This document shows, one piece after another, positions 31,755 to 42,600 of a DNA stretch of 64,000 bases (within the stretch, counting starts at the first letter, position 1; each line of letters starts with the position of its first letter). Made by a program: the position numbers and the translations under genes. A model generated the notes under the pieces. That model saw nothing but the letters and a program-made list of their open reading frames with translations, was not told the DNA's origin and did no database searches. Source of the DNA: a candidate division NC10 bacterium CSP1-5 (GTDB lineage: Bacteria > Methylomirabilota > Methylomirabilia > Methylomirabilales > CSP1-5); contig LDXR01000011.1 in assembly GCA_001443495.1 (NCBI GenBank), positions 43,840 to 107,839 on the forward strand. Direction: 5' to 3'.

Positions 31755-33179
31755 GTGGCACTCGAACTAGCACAATATCTCGACATTCACCCCATGGCGG
31801 CCTGGAACCGTGGTACGTGGGATGAACGAGACGCATCGGTGGACACGCGGTTCCACCAAGCCGACGTGATGTTCACACCCTGGGCGGATTACGTCCAGGT
31901 TCCCGTAGGGGTCGGCCTGAACAACTTCTTCTACACGGGTCGTGAGCTGATCCCATCGCACGCCAATCACAACCCGATTGGCTGGTACCAGCGCTACACG
32001 TCTGGTATCTACGTTGACACCCGTGAGCGGCGCCTGCGTTCCCGGTTCCGCTACGGCGGCAAGGCGCAATGGGACAAGGCCGACGAGTTGGTCACCCGTT
32101 TCGGAAACGACACGGACGCCTTCATCCGGGCGGCCATGAACGCGCAGCTTCTCAACAATGTCGTTGAGGTACACGAGAAGATCGCCCGAGATGCCGTGCT
32201 CAACAACGCTATGTACAAGTTCCTGGGCAACGGCGCAGTCTGGTCATCGGCCAACGACTTCGGGACACTGGACAGGTCGGGCACGTACAAGTTCGACATC
32301 CAGTACCTGGAAGAGATGTCGCTGCGTATGGCGATCCGCAGCAAGGATACACTGAAGCAACACGGTGATTACGCCAACCCGGTTCCCGGCCAGGACTTCC
32401 GCAGCAACGTCCTGATCTCGGTCCCGACTTCAGTTTACTGGGATCTATGGAACTCACCGGCGCGTGACTGGATGATTGACCTACGGCAGTTGAACGATCA
32501 GCGCATCATCAATGGTGGGGTCATCCAGTACCGCAACATCACGATCCAGGACTACGGGGTCGGGATGTCCTTGTGGTGTGCCGGCAAGATCGACAAACAG
32601 GTGAACATCACCAGCCCGGTGAACTGGGGCGATGGCGCCCCCGATCCCGAGACCGGCTCGGTCGACGGCATCTGGCTCACCGGTCAGGGCGGCACAGCCG
32701 TCACCCACTACGTCCAGTGTTCCGACTTCTCAGATGGTGACTTTGCGGTCGGTGACTTCGTGGCGCTGCATGCGTCCCGAACCAGTGATTGGGGAATCAC
32801 GAACGGCGTGAACTTCCTGGACGGCAAGACGATCATCATGGAAGTTCAGGCTGTGGATACAACCAATAATCGACTGGTGTTCCGCTATCCGATCACCGAA
32901 GAGTTCAACGAGGCGGTCACCGCGGGCGTGTACGGCTACGTCACCAAGGCGCAGCATGTGTACCCCGTGTACGCAGTCGGCGCTCGTGGGATGGTGGTCT
33001 GGGCAGGACGCGAGAAGATCGTTTGGAATCGTCCAACGGACGAGAACGCCGACTTCCCCTCGATCGAGCGCGTCACCTGGCAGGAGCGCGGCGAAATGAA
33101 TCAGCAGAACCCGGACGTGTACGAGGTCCTCTTCTGTGAAGGGTCATTCGCCAATCGTGGTGCAGTGAGCATCCAGTAA
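31755..33179 (+). CDS. Major capsid protein
   Basis: 474 residues from a GTG after TTAGGAGG. Position after the scaffold, size and alternating helix/sheet content fit an HK97-fold capsid protein. The segment around residues 285-400 (SPVNWGDGAPDPE ... GYVTKAQHV) may be an inserted surface domain. No protease gene is recognised upstream. Confidence 0.82.
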   Translation: MALELAQYLDIHPMAAWNRGTWDERDASVDTRFHQADVMFTPWADYVQVPVGVGLNNFFYTGRELIPSHANHNPIGWYQRYTSGIYVDTRERRLRSRFRYGGKAQWDKADELVTRFGNDTDAFIRAAMNAQLLNNVVEVHEKIARDAVLNNAMYKFLGNGAVWSSANDFGTLDRSGTYKFDIQYLEEMSLRMAIRSKDTLKQHGDYANPVPGQDFRSNVLISVPTSVYWDLWNSPARDWMIDLRQLNDQRIINGGVIQYRNITIQDYGVGMSLWCAGKIDKQVNITSPVNWGDGAPDPETGSVDGIWLTGQGGTAVTHYVQCSDFSDGDFAVGDFVALHASRTSDWGITNGVNFLDGKTIIMEVQAVDTTNNRLVFRYPITEEFNEAVTAGVYGYVTKAQHVYPVYAVGARGMVVWAGREKIVWNRPTDENADFPSIERVTWQERGEMNQQNPDVYEVLFCEGSFANRGAVSIQ

Positions 33180-33183
33180 TTTC

Positions 33184-33849
33184 ATGAGCACGACCTGGGG
33201 CACGATCAACGATAAGCTCAGTTACTTCCTGGATGACGTGACTGTGACCGATGTCACGCCGCAACACGTCACTCCAATGAGGATTGCGGCCTGGAACTGG
33301 GCGCAGGATGCTTTCTGCGCCCATACCGCCCGCGAACGAGAGCAAAGCCTGGTTATCCGGGAAGGAGGCCGGCTGGCCGACCTACCCGTCGACTTCTTCG
33401 AGATGGGCATGATCTACGATCCCGCCAACTCGAAGATATGGGCAAAGAGACGCTTCCAAGAAGACGGTTACCGAAGCGAGACCGATCAGGAGTTGGCCTT
33501 CTGGGTGTGGGGAAATGTTCTACACCTGGAGACGCCATCGAGCAATCGGGAACTGGTTCTGCACTACTACGCTACCTGGCCAGCGATAGAGTATCGCCTG
33601 GACGGGGATGGGAATGTTCTCGTGGTGCAGCCTGAGATCTACATTCCCATGTGGGCCGAGCACCCGCTTTCCTTCCTGGCCGGGGCGTTCATCCTGCAGC
33701 CGCAGGCGGTCGCCTCGTCCATGAATCGAGAGTACAACATCAAGCTTGACTCCGGGACGCCTGTGGACAACTCACGGGCGGCCCAGGCCCGCGAGATGTG
33801 GAACTGGTATAAGAACCTGATCGCACTCCATCCTCCTCAGACGAGGTAG
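33184..33849 (+). CDS. Head-tail connector (adaptor) protein
   Basis: 221 residues, starting just after the capsid gene. An N-terminal helical bundle (RIAAWNWAQDAFCAHTARE) followed by beta segments containing LPVDFFEMGMIYDP fits gp6/gp15-type adaptors that extend the portal channel. No diagnostic motif. Confidence 0.7.
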   Translation: MSTTWGTINDKLSYFLDDVTVTDVTPQHVTPMRIAAWNWAQDAFCAHTAREREQSLVIREGGRLADLPVDFFEMGMIYDPANSKIWAKRRFQEDGYRSETDQELAFWVWGNVLHLETPSSNRELVLHYYATWPAIEYRLDGDGNVLVVQPEIYIPMWAEHPLSFLAGAFILQPQAVASSMNREYNIKLDSGTPVDNSRAAQAREMWNWYKNLIALHPPQTR

Positions 33850-33852
33850 GGT

Positions 33853-34422
33853 ATGTCGGCCATCAAGCACCTGCTGAATGTGCGAATCCTGGACACCCTG
33901 AAAAAGGTCTGCATGACCGACCTGTCGGCTAACAATACGACGCGGGTGGACGGGGTATACCTCAGAACGCAGGGAAATCCTGGAAAGGATCGGATCGCAC
34001 TCGTGTTGCTCAACTTCGATCCCATCCTGGATACAGCCTGGACGGACGGCACACTGGCAGACCGGAGGGCCAACACGCTCGGTCTCCACATGCCACCGGC
34101 CATAATCGGCGGTGATACCTCCGAGTTCATCCGGGGGGTCGTCGAGGCGGTCGGGCTCCTCACCCGATCTCGTGAGGACCCCGTTGAGGCGGACGCCGTG
34201 ATCCAGGAAGCACTGGCGCGTGCTAAGTTTGCTCTCAGAAATATGGATATACGGGACTTGGTGGATGAGTACGGGGAGAGAGTACACCTCTTCCTGGTCG
34301 CAGGTGTGGTGGAGTACGACTCTGGAGCGAAGACGGCGAATACCACCCGCTTCTTCCTTCGCTGGTCTGCGCTCACCACGACTGGGCCAAAGCCTTATCC
34401 CACCGGCATCCCCTTGTCGTGA
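33853..34422 (+). CDS. Neck or tail-completion protein
   Basis: 189 residues between connector and tail tube, with mixed alpha/beta sequence. Position matches tail terminator/neck proteins; identity inferred from synteny. Confidence 0.6.
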   Translation: MSAIKHLLNVRILDTLKKVCMTDLSANNTTRVDGVYLRTQGNPGKDRIALVLLNFDPILDTAWTDGTLADRRANTLGLHMPPAIIGGDTSEFIRGVVEAVGLLTRSREDPVEADAVIQEALARAKFALRNMDIRDLVDEYGERVHLFLVAGVVEYDSGAKTANTTRFFLRWSALTTTGPKPYPTGIPLS

Positions 34423-34454
34423 TCGCAACCTAAGTCGTCAACAGGAGAATCCCA

Positions 34455-35801
34455 ATGGGACAAATTCACATCGCAGCAGCATCCCAGTTCGGTCTTGCCA
34501 TTCAGAGGGACCACAACCTCATGAGTGCGACACCCGCCTGGCGAAAGTTTCCCTTTACCGCAGCGCCGTTCGGCCCCACACAGCCTTCCCGGAACCTACC
34601 CCTAGAAGCGGGCTCGGACATCACGCCACGCGGTATGTACAAGACCGGTGTCTGGGGAGCCGGCCAACTCGCCTTCCTGCCTCGTCTCCAGGATGACATC
34701 GGTCATATACTCCTGGCGGCCATGGGCAAGGATACTGTCACAGACAACTTCGCCTTCAACATCGACGGCGGCGGCGCCGACTCAGCCGAGACCGGCTCGT
34801 ACATCCACACCTTCACCCACGACTCGGCCCAGACCAACTACACGCCGTATATGTCTGTGCGGCGCTTCCTGGAAGGGGTGACGGCCACGGGCGTAGATGC
34901 TCTGGGCGAGCAGATGCAGGACGCTCGTATCGGCAGCCTAGAGCTCAACCTGCCGTCGATGGGCGTGCTCTCGGCCACCATGGACTTGATGGCACGCTCG
35001 CCGGAAGACGAAGACCTGTTCGTCCCGAAACGCTACACGGCGGCCACGATCTCTGTGAGTGCCACAGACGACAGCTTCAACGACTCGGCATCCGGTTTCC
35101 AGCGCTTCGAGCCGGGCGACTCCATCGTCACGTCGGGCTTCACGGAAGCGGGTAACAATGGCACGTTCACCGTCGTCACGGCGACGACGGCCAAGATCAC
35201 GGTGGCCGAGGCCCTGACAACCGAGATCGCCGGCGCTGGCCATAGTGTGAACATCAACTGGCTCACCGATGCTTACGACTCCGACGATGCGTTTTCAATC
35301 GCAGCCGATCCGAAGTCGCAGGTCATCATTGAGGGCGAGCAGTTGCAGTGTTCGGGTCTGACGGTGACCATCACGAACTCTCTGCTGCCGGTCGAGCAGG
35401 CCATGATCATCGGGGAGTACAGTCCTCTAGACTTCCCGAACATCACACGCCAGATCACGTTCCGGGCGACAGCCCTGATCAGCAACTACGATCTATATCG
35501 GGCTCTGATCACCAACTCGACGACCGGGAAGCGATTCTCGGCCTCTCCCTTCACGGGAGACGTGGACTTCCGGGCTTACAGTCCCCTGACTTACCTATCG
35601 GGCGCACGGCAGTTCGCCCTGAATGTTCGCACCACCCAGGGGAATGTGTCCTGGGCGTTGCAGGGTGCTCTGCCGTTCACGGCTGGACAGCCAGTGATCA
35701 TCACTCTTCTCGGCACCGTCCAGAAGCCGGTGAGCCCCCCTTACGCCGAGGTGCGCTTCCAGAATACCGTCAGCGCAGCGTATGCCATACCGACCAGCTA
35801 A
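34455..35801 (+). CDS. Major tail tube protein with Ig-like insertion
   Basis: 448 residues. The outer parts form a tail-tube-like beta protein. A central module (about residues 193-270: KRYTAATISVSATDDSFNDSA ... GDSIVTSGFT ... NNGTFTVV) is related to that in the protein at 29760, so the same surface domain decorates head and tail. Position before the chaperones and tape measure supports the call. Confidence 0.78.
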   Translation: MGQIHIAAASQFGLAIQRDHNLMSATPAWRKFPFTAAPFGPTQPSRNLPLEAGSDITPRGMYKTGVWGAGQLAFLPRLQDDIGHILLAAMGKDTVTDNFAFNIDGGGADSAETGSYIHTFTHDSAQTNYTPYMSVRRFLEGVTATGVDALGEQMQDARIGSLELNLPSMGVLSATMDLMARSPEDEDLFVPKRYTAATISVSATDDSFNDSASGFQRFEPGDSIVTSGFTEAGNNGTFTVVTATTAKITVAEALTTEIAGAGHSVNINWLTDAYDSDDAFSIAADPKSQVIIEGEQLQCSGLTVTITNSLLPVEQAMIIGEYSPLDFPNITRQITFRATALISNYDLYRALITNSTTGKRFSASPFTGDVDFRAYSPLTYLSGARQFALNVRTTQGNVSWALQGALPFTAGQPVIITLLGTVQKPVSPPYAEVRFQNTVSAAYAIPTS

Positions 35802-35808
35802 TCGAGCC

Positions 35809-35834
35809 GGGTAGGGGGAGCAATCCCCCTACCC
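35809..35834 (+). other. Perfect 11-bp hairpin with GCAA tetraloop
   Basis: GGGTAGGGGGA pairs with TCCCCCTACCC around a GNRA loop, between the tail-tube stop and the next ribosome site. No T-run follows, so it more likely stabilises the 3' end of the abundant structural mRNA than terminates it. Confidence 0.7.
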
Positions 35835-35847
35835 ACCAGGAGATACC

Positions 35848-36324
35848 ATGGATCTCGCACTCTATCCGACCATCAGTGAGCCGATCAAATTGGCCGACAT
35901 CTCGCCAGCTTTCAAGTCCCTGGAAGACCAACAGTTGGACGGCCTTCCTGACGAGGAACGGGACGCCAAACGGGTGTGGGTCGTTGTCCGGCAGGCGACC
36001 GAAGAAGATCAGATCCGGAGAACGGATTTGCAGTCGAAACGAGAGGTACGATACACCGGGGCCGACGAAAGCGGATTGGCCGTGTCTGAAGTGATTGATG
36101 ATAACTGGCGTGAGCGGATCCAGCACGAAGCCTACTGGACTCTGCAAGACGTGGGCAACCTGGAACGCAACGGAAAGCCGGTCTTCCCCAAGATGCCGGC
36201 CAACATCATGAAGTGGGAGGAGTTCACCTCGATATGGGGCAAGCTCCACCCGTTGGTTGCCCAGACCATCCATCGGGCGGTTCGTCAGTTCAATCCAGAC
36301 TGGGACTGGCAGCAAGCAAAATGA
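35848..36324 (+). CDS. Tail assembly chaperone, first ORF
   Basis: 158 residues, after GGAGATACC. Between tail tube and tape measure, as for lambda gpG. The stop overlaps an ATGATG that begins the second ORF in the -1 frame. No classical slippery heptamer is seen at the overlap, so restart coupling is as likely as frameshifting. Confidence 0.65.
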   Translation: MDLALYPTISEPIKLADISPAFKSLEDQQLDGLPDEERDAKRVWVVVRQATEEDQIRRTDLQSKREVRYTGADESGLAVSEVIDDNWRERIQHEAYWTLQDVGNLERNGKPVFPKMPANIMKWEEFTSIWGKLHPLVAQTIHRAVRQFNPDWDWQQAK

Positions 36325-36683
36325 TGAGCGCCCACTATCGCCAGATTCAGGAGGCGGTAGCGGGTGCACTCAAGTACGAGTATTACCAAGCCGAACGCCT
36401 CAAGTTCGGCAACACCTTCTCCATGGTGCCTGAGTCAGCCCTCTTCCCGGAGGGAGTTCAGAAGATGCCAGAGGTCTACTGGCTCTATCGCAAGTGCCGA
36501 ACCTGGAACAGCCTGTGGTGGCCAGGTGGTGTTGCCTCACAGCCACACATCCTGATGAACGAGTTCGAGGCGTGCGCCTCGGGCGAGTCCGACTTCCGAG
36601 AGTGGATGGATCAAGTCCTGGAGCAGAAGTTCCAACAAGGGAACGGCAAGAATGATCTTCAAAACCTCTTCAACCGGACCTAG
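36321..36683 (+). CDS. Tail assembly chaperone, second ORF
   Basis: About 120 residues starting at ATGATG. Helical, with WLYRKCRTWNSLWWPGG. Position equals lambda gpT, the partner chaperone that holds the tape measure. Function inferred from synteny. Confidence 0.6.
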   Translation: MMSAHYRQIQEAVAGALKYEYYQAERLKFGNTFSMVPESALFPEGVQKMPEVYWLYRKCRTWNSLWWPGGVASQPHILMNEFEACASGESDFREWMDQVLEQKFQQGNGKNDLQNLFNRT

Positions 36684-36685
36684 CG

Positions 36686-39600
36686 ATGCCTCCTCCTGAT
36701 CGTCCCGAAGTCAGACCGAGCGCGGCCGCTTATTCCGCTAAAGGCTGGCCCTACCTCTCCAGCGATCCCAAGCAGGGTTTCTGGTCATCTGAAGACATCA
36801 AGCACGGTGAAGAGTTCGATCAGTTTGTCTCAGACACACTGATCCCCTTCGTAAAAGCCCATCCTGAGACTCTTTCCGGGACGGGCGTTGCGCGTATCTC
36901 CACTCAGATCAAGGGGCTGACCGGCAGAGCTTACGATATTCCCTATAAGGGACGGCCTGACGTCGTGCTCTGGAACGGTGGCGATAAGATCATCAACGTC
37001 TCAGACGTTAAGGTCTCCACGCCCACCGAGAAGGTCCACTTCCAGCCTGAGAAATACACCGGCACCCCGAAGGAAGAGGGCTATTTTCTCCAGCCCCAAA
37101 TGTATGCCCACGCACTCCGAGAAAGCCTTGCCCCAGGAGCAAAGGCCAGCCTGTTCTTTGCTCCCAAGACCATTGCGACAGACATCATCGTCGCTTGGCA
37201 CGGCCTGAACGAAGAGAACCGGGTTGAGTACGCCCGCCAGATCATGAGGCGTATGACGGGTCAGAACGTCGAGGAAATCCCTCATCTTTCCTCGGAGCTA
37301 GTACCGGTTAAGAACATCACCTATTCTGAGCGGCCTGTGGCCGAGGCCAAAGAGTTTCAGCCCGGCGGCACTCTCTATACCCCCATCCGTGCCGCCTCTG
37401 ATGAGGCAGGTCTCATTGAGAAGTGGACTGGATTTCACCCCCATCGACTGAGTGAGTTCGAGAGAGGCACTGGCGAACCCGGCTCGCCTGTCATCCCGTT
37501 TGCTTGGCGGCGAGATATGCGGGCGCTGTACGAGATCGCCGGCATGCTGGCGAAGGGCGCCCGGAAGGGAGACTTCTCGGAAGAAGAGGCTATCAAAGAG
37601 CTTCAATCTCATATGCAAGAGATCGGGGTCAGTAGCTTTGATCCGACCCGTCTCCCGCAGAGGGCTGCCGAAAAGCCAACCGAGCCAGTTGCCGAAACAT
37701 CCCCTCTGGGCTTTGCACGTGTGGCCTACGGCCGCGTCAAAGAGATTCTGGGAGCCAAGTCCATTCTCACCCAGGGCGGCCGCTTCATTCTGCCCGACAT
37801 TGCCTCCGAGAAGGAAACGGGGGAGATGCCGGTCGTCCAGGAAGGGCGATTGGGTGAGTTCCGTGGCCAGCCGACGATCGATGATGTGCTTGTCACGCCC
37901 GTCCAGTTTGAAGCCGGCATGAGGCCCGTCCAGCCCGAGATCTTCTCGGAGTTGATGCACGTGTGGCGTAAATCCATTGGAGAGGGGATGACTCCCCGGG
38001 CGGCCATGCGTCTCGTGAACGAGAGACGCCGCAAGCTCATGGAAGGGATGCCCAGAGTCGGGCCTGTCTTTGGCGAGACGTCGACCGCGGCCGGAGAAGC
38101 CCTGAACCAGTTGGCTGTGAAGATCAACCAAGTAGGTCAGGAACGCGAGTCTGGCGACCCGATGACCGTCCAGAGATGGTACGAGAAGTCGGGCGGCCTG
38201 GTGGCACGTGGACGTGATCCAAGCTTGGGCTATGACATTGAGCAACTCAACAAGGCTCTTCCCGGCCATGTTTCTACGCCGGGAAGAATCAGAGCGGGTC
38301 TTCTGCTGGAGCAGATTGCCAAGATCCGCAAACGGGTGTCGATGGCTGCACGCCGGGACTACATGCTCTCGGCGGCCCCTGAAACGGGTCGGAACATCAT
38401 CTCCCCGTTCCGCATGGAAGGAGCTCCTCGTTCTGAGCGAGGCATCCACTTCAATGTGGGGTACACCCCGAACTTGCCAGAAGGCATGATGTTGATGGAC
38501 GCCGCAACCATGCGGCAGATGGATGCCCAGGGCGGCTTTGTCCTTCCCCACCAGGAAGACATCCCTCTTCCTTCGGGTGTGGACTTTACACCGGACGAGG
38601 AAGCCTATCGCCGGCAGACCGGTGGCTCAATCCCCCTGGGGCGGCTGGGGCACGCCCGGGAGATAGCGTTCAAGGCCAAGCAGTTCATGCAGTTTGCAGT
38701 CAATCGCGCCTTCCAGCATTATGAGAGTGGCGAGTCCATGCTGCGGGTGGAGGGCGTGGGGAAGGTTAGCGGTGAGCAGGAGTTGATCAAGTCCTGGCTC
38801 GGAAACAAAGCGGTTGGCATGGCCTACGAGGACTTGAATAAACGGGTTGAGGGGGGTGCCCTGAACATTGAAGCGCTGATGCCAGTTGCACAAGCGCCTC
38901 GTCAGGAACTTTTCTCGCTGGTGAGTGACTATTACGCTACCAAGAAACGCGGCTTTGAGCTGTTAACTAAAACGCTTCAGTCGATGGGTCTTGACCCTTA
39001 CAAAGAAGGATTGGTCGAGGACTATGATCCCGAAGAACGGGAGTGGGCCCGGAAGAGCAAGGCGGCCATCACCGGCAAACGCCTGATCTGGGGCGAAAAA
39101 CTAGACCCCTACATCATCCAAATCGGACGAGCCATTCAGCAGCAGATGGTGAAGCAGAACGTCCGCATGAGTATCCCGGTCAGCTACGAGGAGGCCGAAA
39201 CCTACGCCCGTGTTCATGGGCGGGAGTCGTTGGGCCAGATCGACTGGGATGACTGGCGGCAGAATCGGAACGAGCGTCGGGAAGTCACCTTCCAGGGGGC
39301 GATGCCGGTCGGCGGCCGCATGTTCCAGATGGAGAAACTCTGGACGGGCCGGGCTCAGGCCACGCTCGGTGAGTTGCAGGCCATGCCGCCTCGTATGGCC
39401 GAAAGGGCACTCCGGGAAGGAGGGCACCAGCGCCAGTATTACGAGAGTCTGCTGAAATCGGCTACTGCCTCACGGGACCCAACCACTCGCGAGGACATGA
39501 ATGTCGTCAGCCTAGCAGACCTCCGAGAAGAGATCGCCAAGCTACCATCTGAGCTCTCGTTTGTTGAGAAGATGGCTCAGGTTACGCCAGGCCGGTATGT

Positions 39601-42600
39601 TGACATTGGGGGCGGAGTGATCACTCCGCCATTGCCGCAGATGTCGATCATGAGCGTTCCGAGTGAAGTCACGGGAATGGTCAACCCCATTCCCGGCACC
39701 GAGAAGGACGTGTTCCCCCAAGAGGAACATAACGCGATCATCCACTATTACGAGACGCTCGTCAAAGCCCGGGCCGGCTCAAATGAAGAGGCGCGTGCCT
39801 TCGGCCAGGTACGTGATCGGATGAATCGACTGATGGGCACAAAGGCCGTGGCGAAAGGGTTGGTCTCCTCAGATGTGACAGGTCGCATGGGGACAGAAGG
39901 GACGTATGCCTTCATTCCCGGCGCCCGTCCTATGGAAGTCATCGTTGGTGAAAAAGCGTTGCGGGAACTGACCGGTATGCCTTCAGGGGATATGAGCCAG
40001 GAGGCACTGGATCGGTACGTTGAGACAGGTATGACCGCCTTGGGCCAGAGGCGACCAGACGTGCTACAAGGCGTAACGTCCATGCCGGGCTTCCGGATCG
40101 TGACGACCGCCGAGGCGGGCCGCTTGGGAATCCCCGTTCCTCGGAACTTCCAGGGGATGGCTTTCTCCCAGATGATCGCCAACCGCTTCCAAGGGGACGC
40201 AGATGGGGACCAGGTGGCTCTCTTCCTGGCCACCGTGTTCAAGATTGGCAAGTCCATCACCACGCCGGGCGAGGCCGCCAGGAGATCCACAGAGGAAGAG
40301 TTCCTGGAACGGCAGTTCCGGTTCCTGGAGCTGGTGACCGGTGAGCAGGTACACGGTCAGCGCACTTGGGAGAACTACTTGACGGTTGAGGATGATCTGG
40401 TCAGACGAACCGGCATGAAGGCATCCGAACTCGCCAAGTGGATGCAGAATGTCGGCAAGGCGCCCAAGACGGCCGATGAGTTCTTTGGTAGCCTGGAGCA
40501 GATGAACGCCTCGGTCACCACCAAGGACGCTCGTCAGGCATACCTCGTCGAGCAGATTGCCCAGAAGCAGCGGGGCGATGTGTTCAACCCGTTTGTAAGG
40601 AACCTGTCCATCGCGATGAAGTCGATGGGTATGAACACCCAGAGCGAACAGGATACTCTGGCGCGTACCTCCTATTTCGCCTATCAAGCTTCTCTGGACG
40701 AGCCGGTCTCGTCCGGCATGAGAACCCTGATGGGCATCATGAACTCCTATTCGTTGAGGACGGGCGGGGAAGACGACCCGACCAGCCGAGGTCGGGTACG
40801 CGGCAAGATTCGGGAAACCCTCGATCCCACAATGGGCAAGCCGCCCGAGCGAGAAGTTGACTTCCAGGCCCTCCCCAAGGAGATCATCCGGGCTGTCCTG
40901 GAAGCCGAGGAGTTCCGTGGCTTTGCCGACCCCACTAAAGAACAGCTCAACAAAGCCTGGCATCGGGACGTGGCAACCCTCCTTTCGTCCAATCCTGAGA
41001 CGAGAACAGGAATTGCCAAGAGGCTTGAGGGGGTCACCCGTGACGACGTGACCGAAGAGCTGGTCAACGACCTAATTCAGGGGATGGGCGGTGAGCAGGG
41101 CTTCTGGAAAGAGGCAGGCCCTCTGACAGCCGTGATTGGCACTCGTATCACCAACCGGGGTGTTCAGAGTAAAGCGCCCTGGCTGCGTGGCATCATGCGA
41201 GATGTCATCAACAATCCACAGTACACCAACTTCCAGCAGACCGCTAAGGGACGGCAGCCGACCGGTGGATTCGGCTTCTTCGAGCGCCTAGCAACCCCGA
41301 TGCTAGCCGCCCAACGTCTGGAAAGCGGCAATATCGCGCCTTGGGTGACAGGCGAAAAGTCTGAGGACGAGGAAGAGAGAGCTCGTGGACTATTGTCCGA
41401 CCTGGCTTCCGCTGGCCTGCTTCCGACTTACGTGACTGAGACAGTCTCCCGTGGCCTGGAAGCGTTCCGCCAGAAATCCTGGGAGGCGATGCAGCGTATC
41501 CGTCTGGGAGTGGGAGTTCCAAGCCTCGATGAGTATGACAATCCAGGTTCTTCTGGGAACCTAGCCAACATAAACGACGAAGAACGCGAGCTACTAGAGG
41601 CGCGGCGGAAGATAGCCAAGGAGGAACGGGATCGGCTGGACGCGGCCATGAAGGCTCGTGTGTCTGGTGAGTTGAGCCCTGAAGAACTAGCAGCTCGTTT
41701 CGATCCGACTGCCCCAGCGCCAACTCCTCGTGCCCAGGGAGGCGGTGGACGCAAGCCACCCAGTAGAAGACCGCCTGTGATGGCAATACCACCTGAGCCT
41801 GAGACACCACCCGAGCCGAGGCTCACGCCCCAGACACCAGGTGGGGTTACCCCTGGAGAATCGGCTCGCGCAGCCGGCATCTTCCAGGAAGGAAGCGGGA
41901 TTGAGACGGCTGAATTTGTTGCTCGTCGGCGAGCACAAGCAAAAGCCGAACGGGAAGCCTCGACGACGACCGGCTACAAAGAGCCGGGCCAGGTTCCAGC
42001 CGACATTGCCGCACAGTCGATGGGTGATTTCGTCAAGCTCCTCACCGAGGAAGGGGGAGATGTTGGGAGAGCCATCGGTCGGGTTCTTATGTACCAGGGA
42101 CGTCCAAAGAATCTTGGTTATAAGTACGGGGGTGAGCGCTTTCAGGAGCAGTTGTCGATCATCAGACAGCGCATCAAAGAGGGACAGACTTTCGGCCAGG
42201 CCATGGCAGAAACATTCCCGCCTGGCACAACTGAAGGAGGAGAAAGATACGAAGGCGGTGTACTTGAGCAGATGTTCCAAGGCAAGATGACTCCGGCCGC
42301 GGCCGAGACGTTCCGCCGTCTCGAATCGGGCCGGGTGACCGAGAAGTTCATTGCAGAACGATTCGCGGAAATGAAGACACTCGGTGGTGGGGCAGTGGGG
42401 CCCGAGTCGACCGCCGAGAACTTCCGGCAGATTGCGGCCGCCGCGATCCAACAGAAGGAGACGAACAAGTATCTCAAAGATTTCGGAGAGACCCTTCAAA
42501 CGGCACGCCGACACACTGAGGATTTCGGGGATGTCCTGAAGCGCATCCAGCAGGGTAGGGAGGCTCCTGCTGAACGGAAATGGGCACAGGAGATGATGGC

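Noticed and set aside
36300-36340. Programmed -1 frameshift joining the two tail chaperones
   Set aside because: The reading frames have the right relation, but no X-XXY-YYZ slippery heptamer is present near the overlap; ATGATG restart is sufficient. Not excluded further upstream.
37298-38551. 417-codon minus-strand frame inside the tape-measure gene (also 41687-42739)
   Set aside because: The tape-measure frame is continuous and motif-bearing across both; the antisense frames are compositional shadows.
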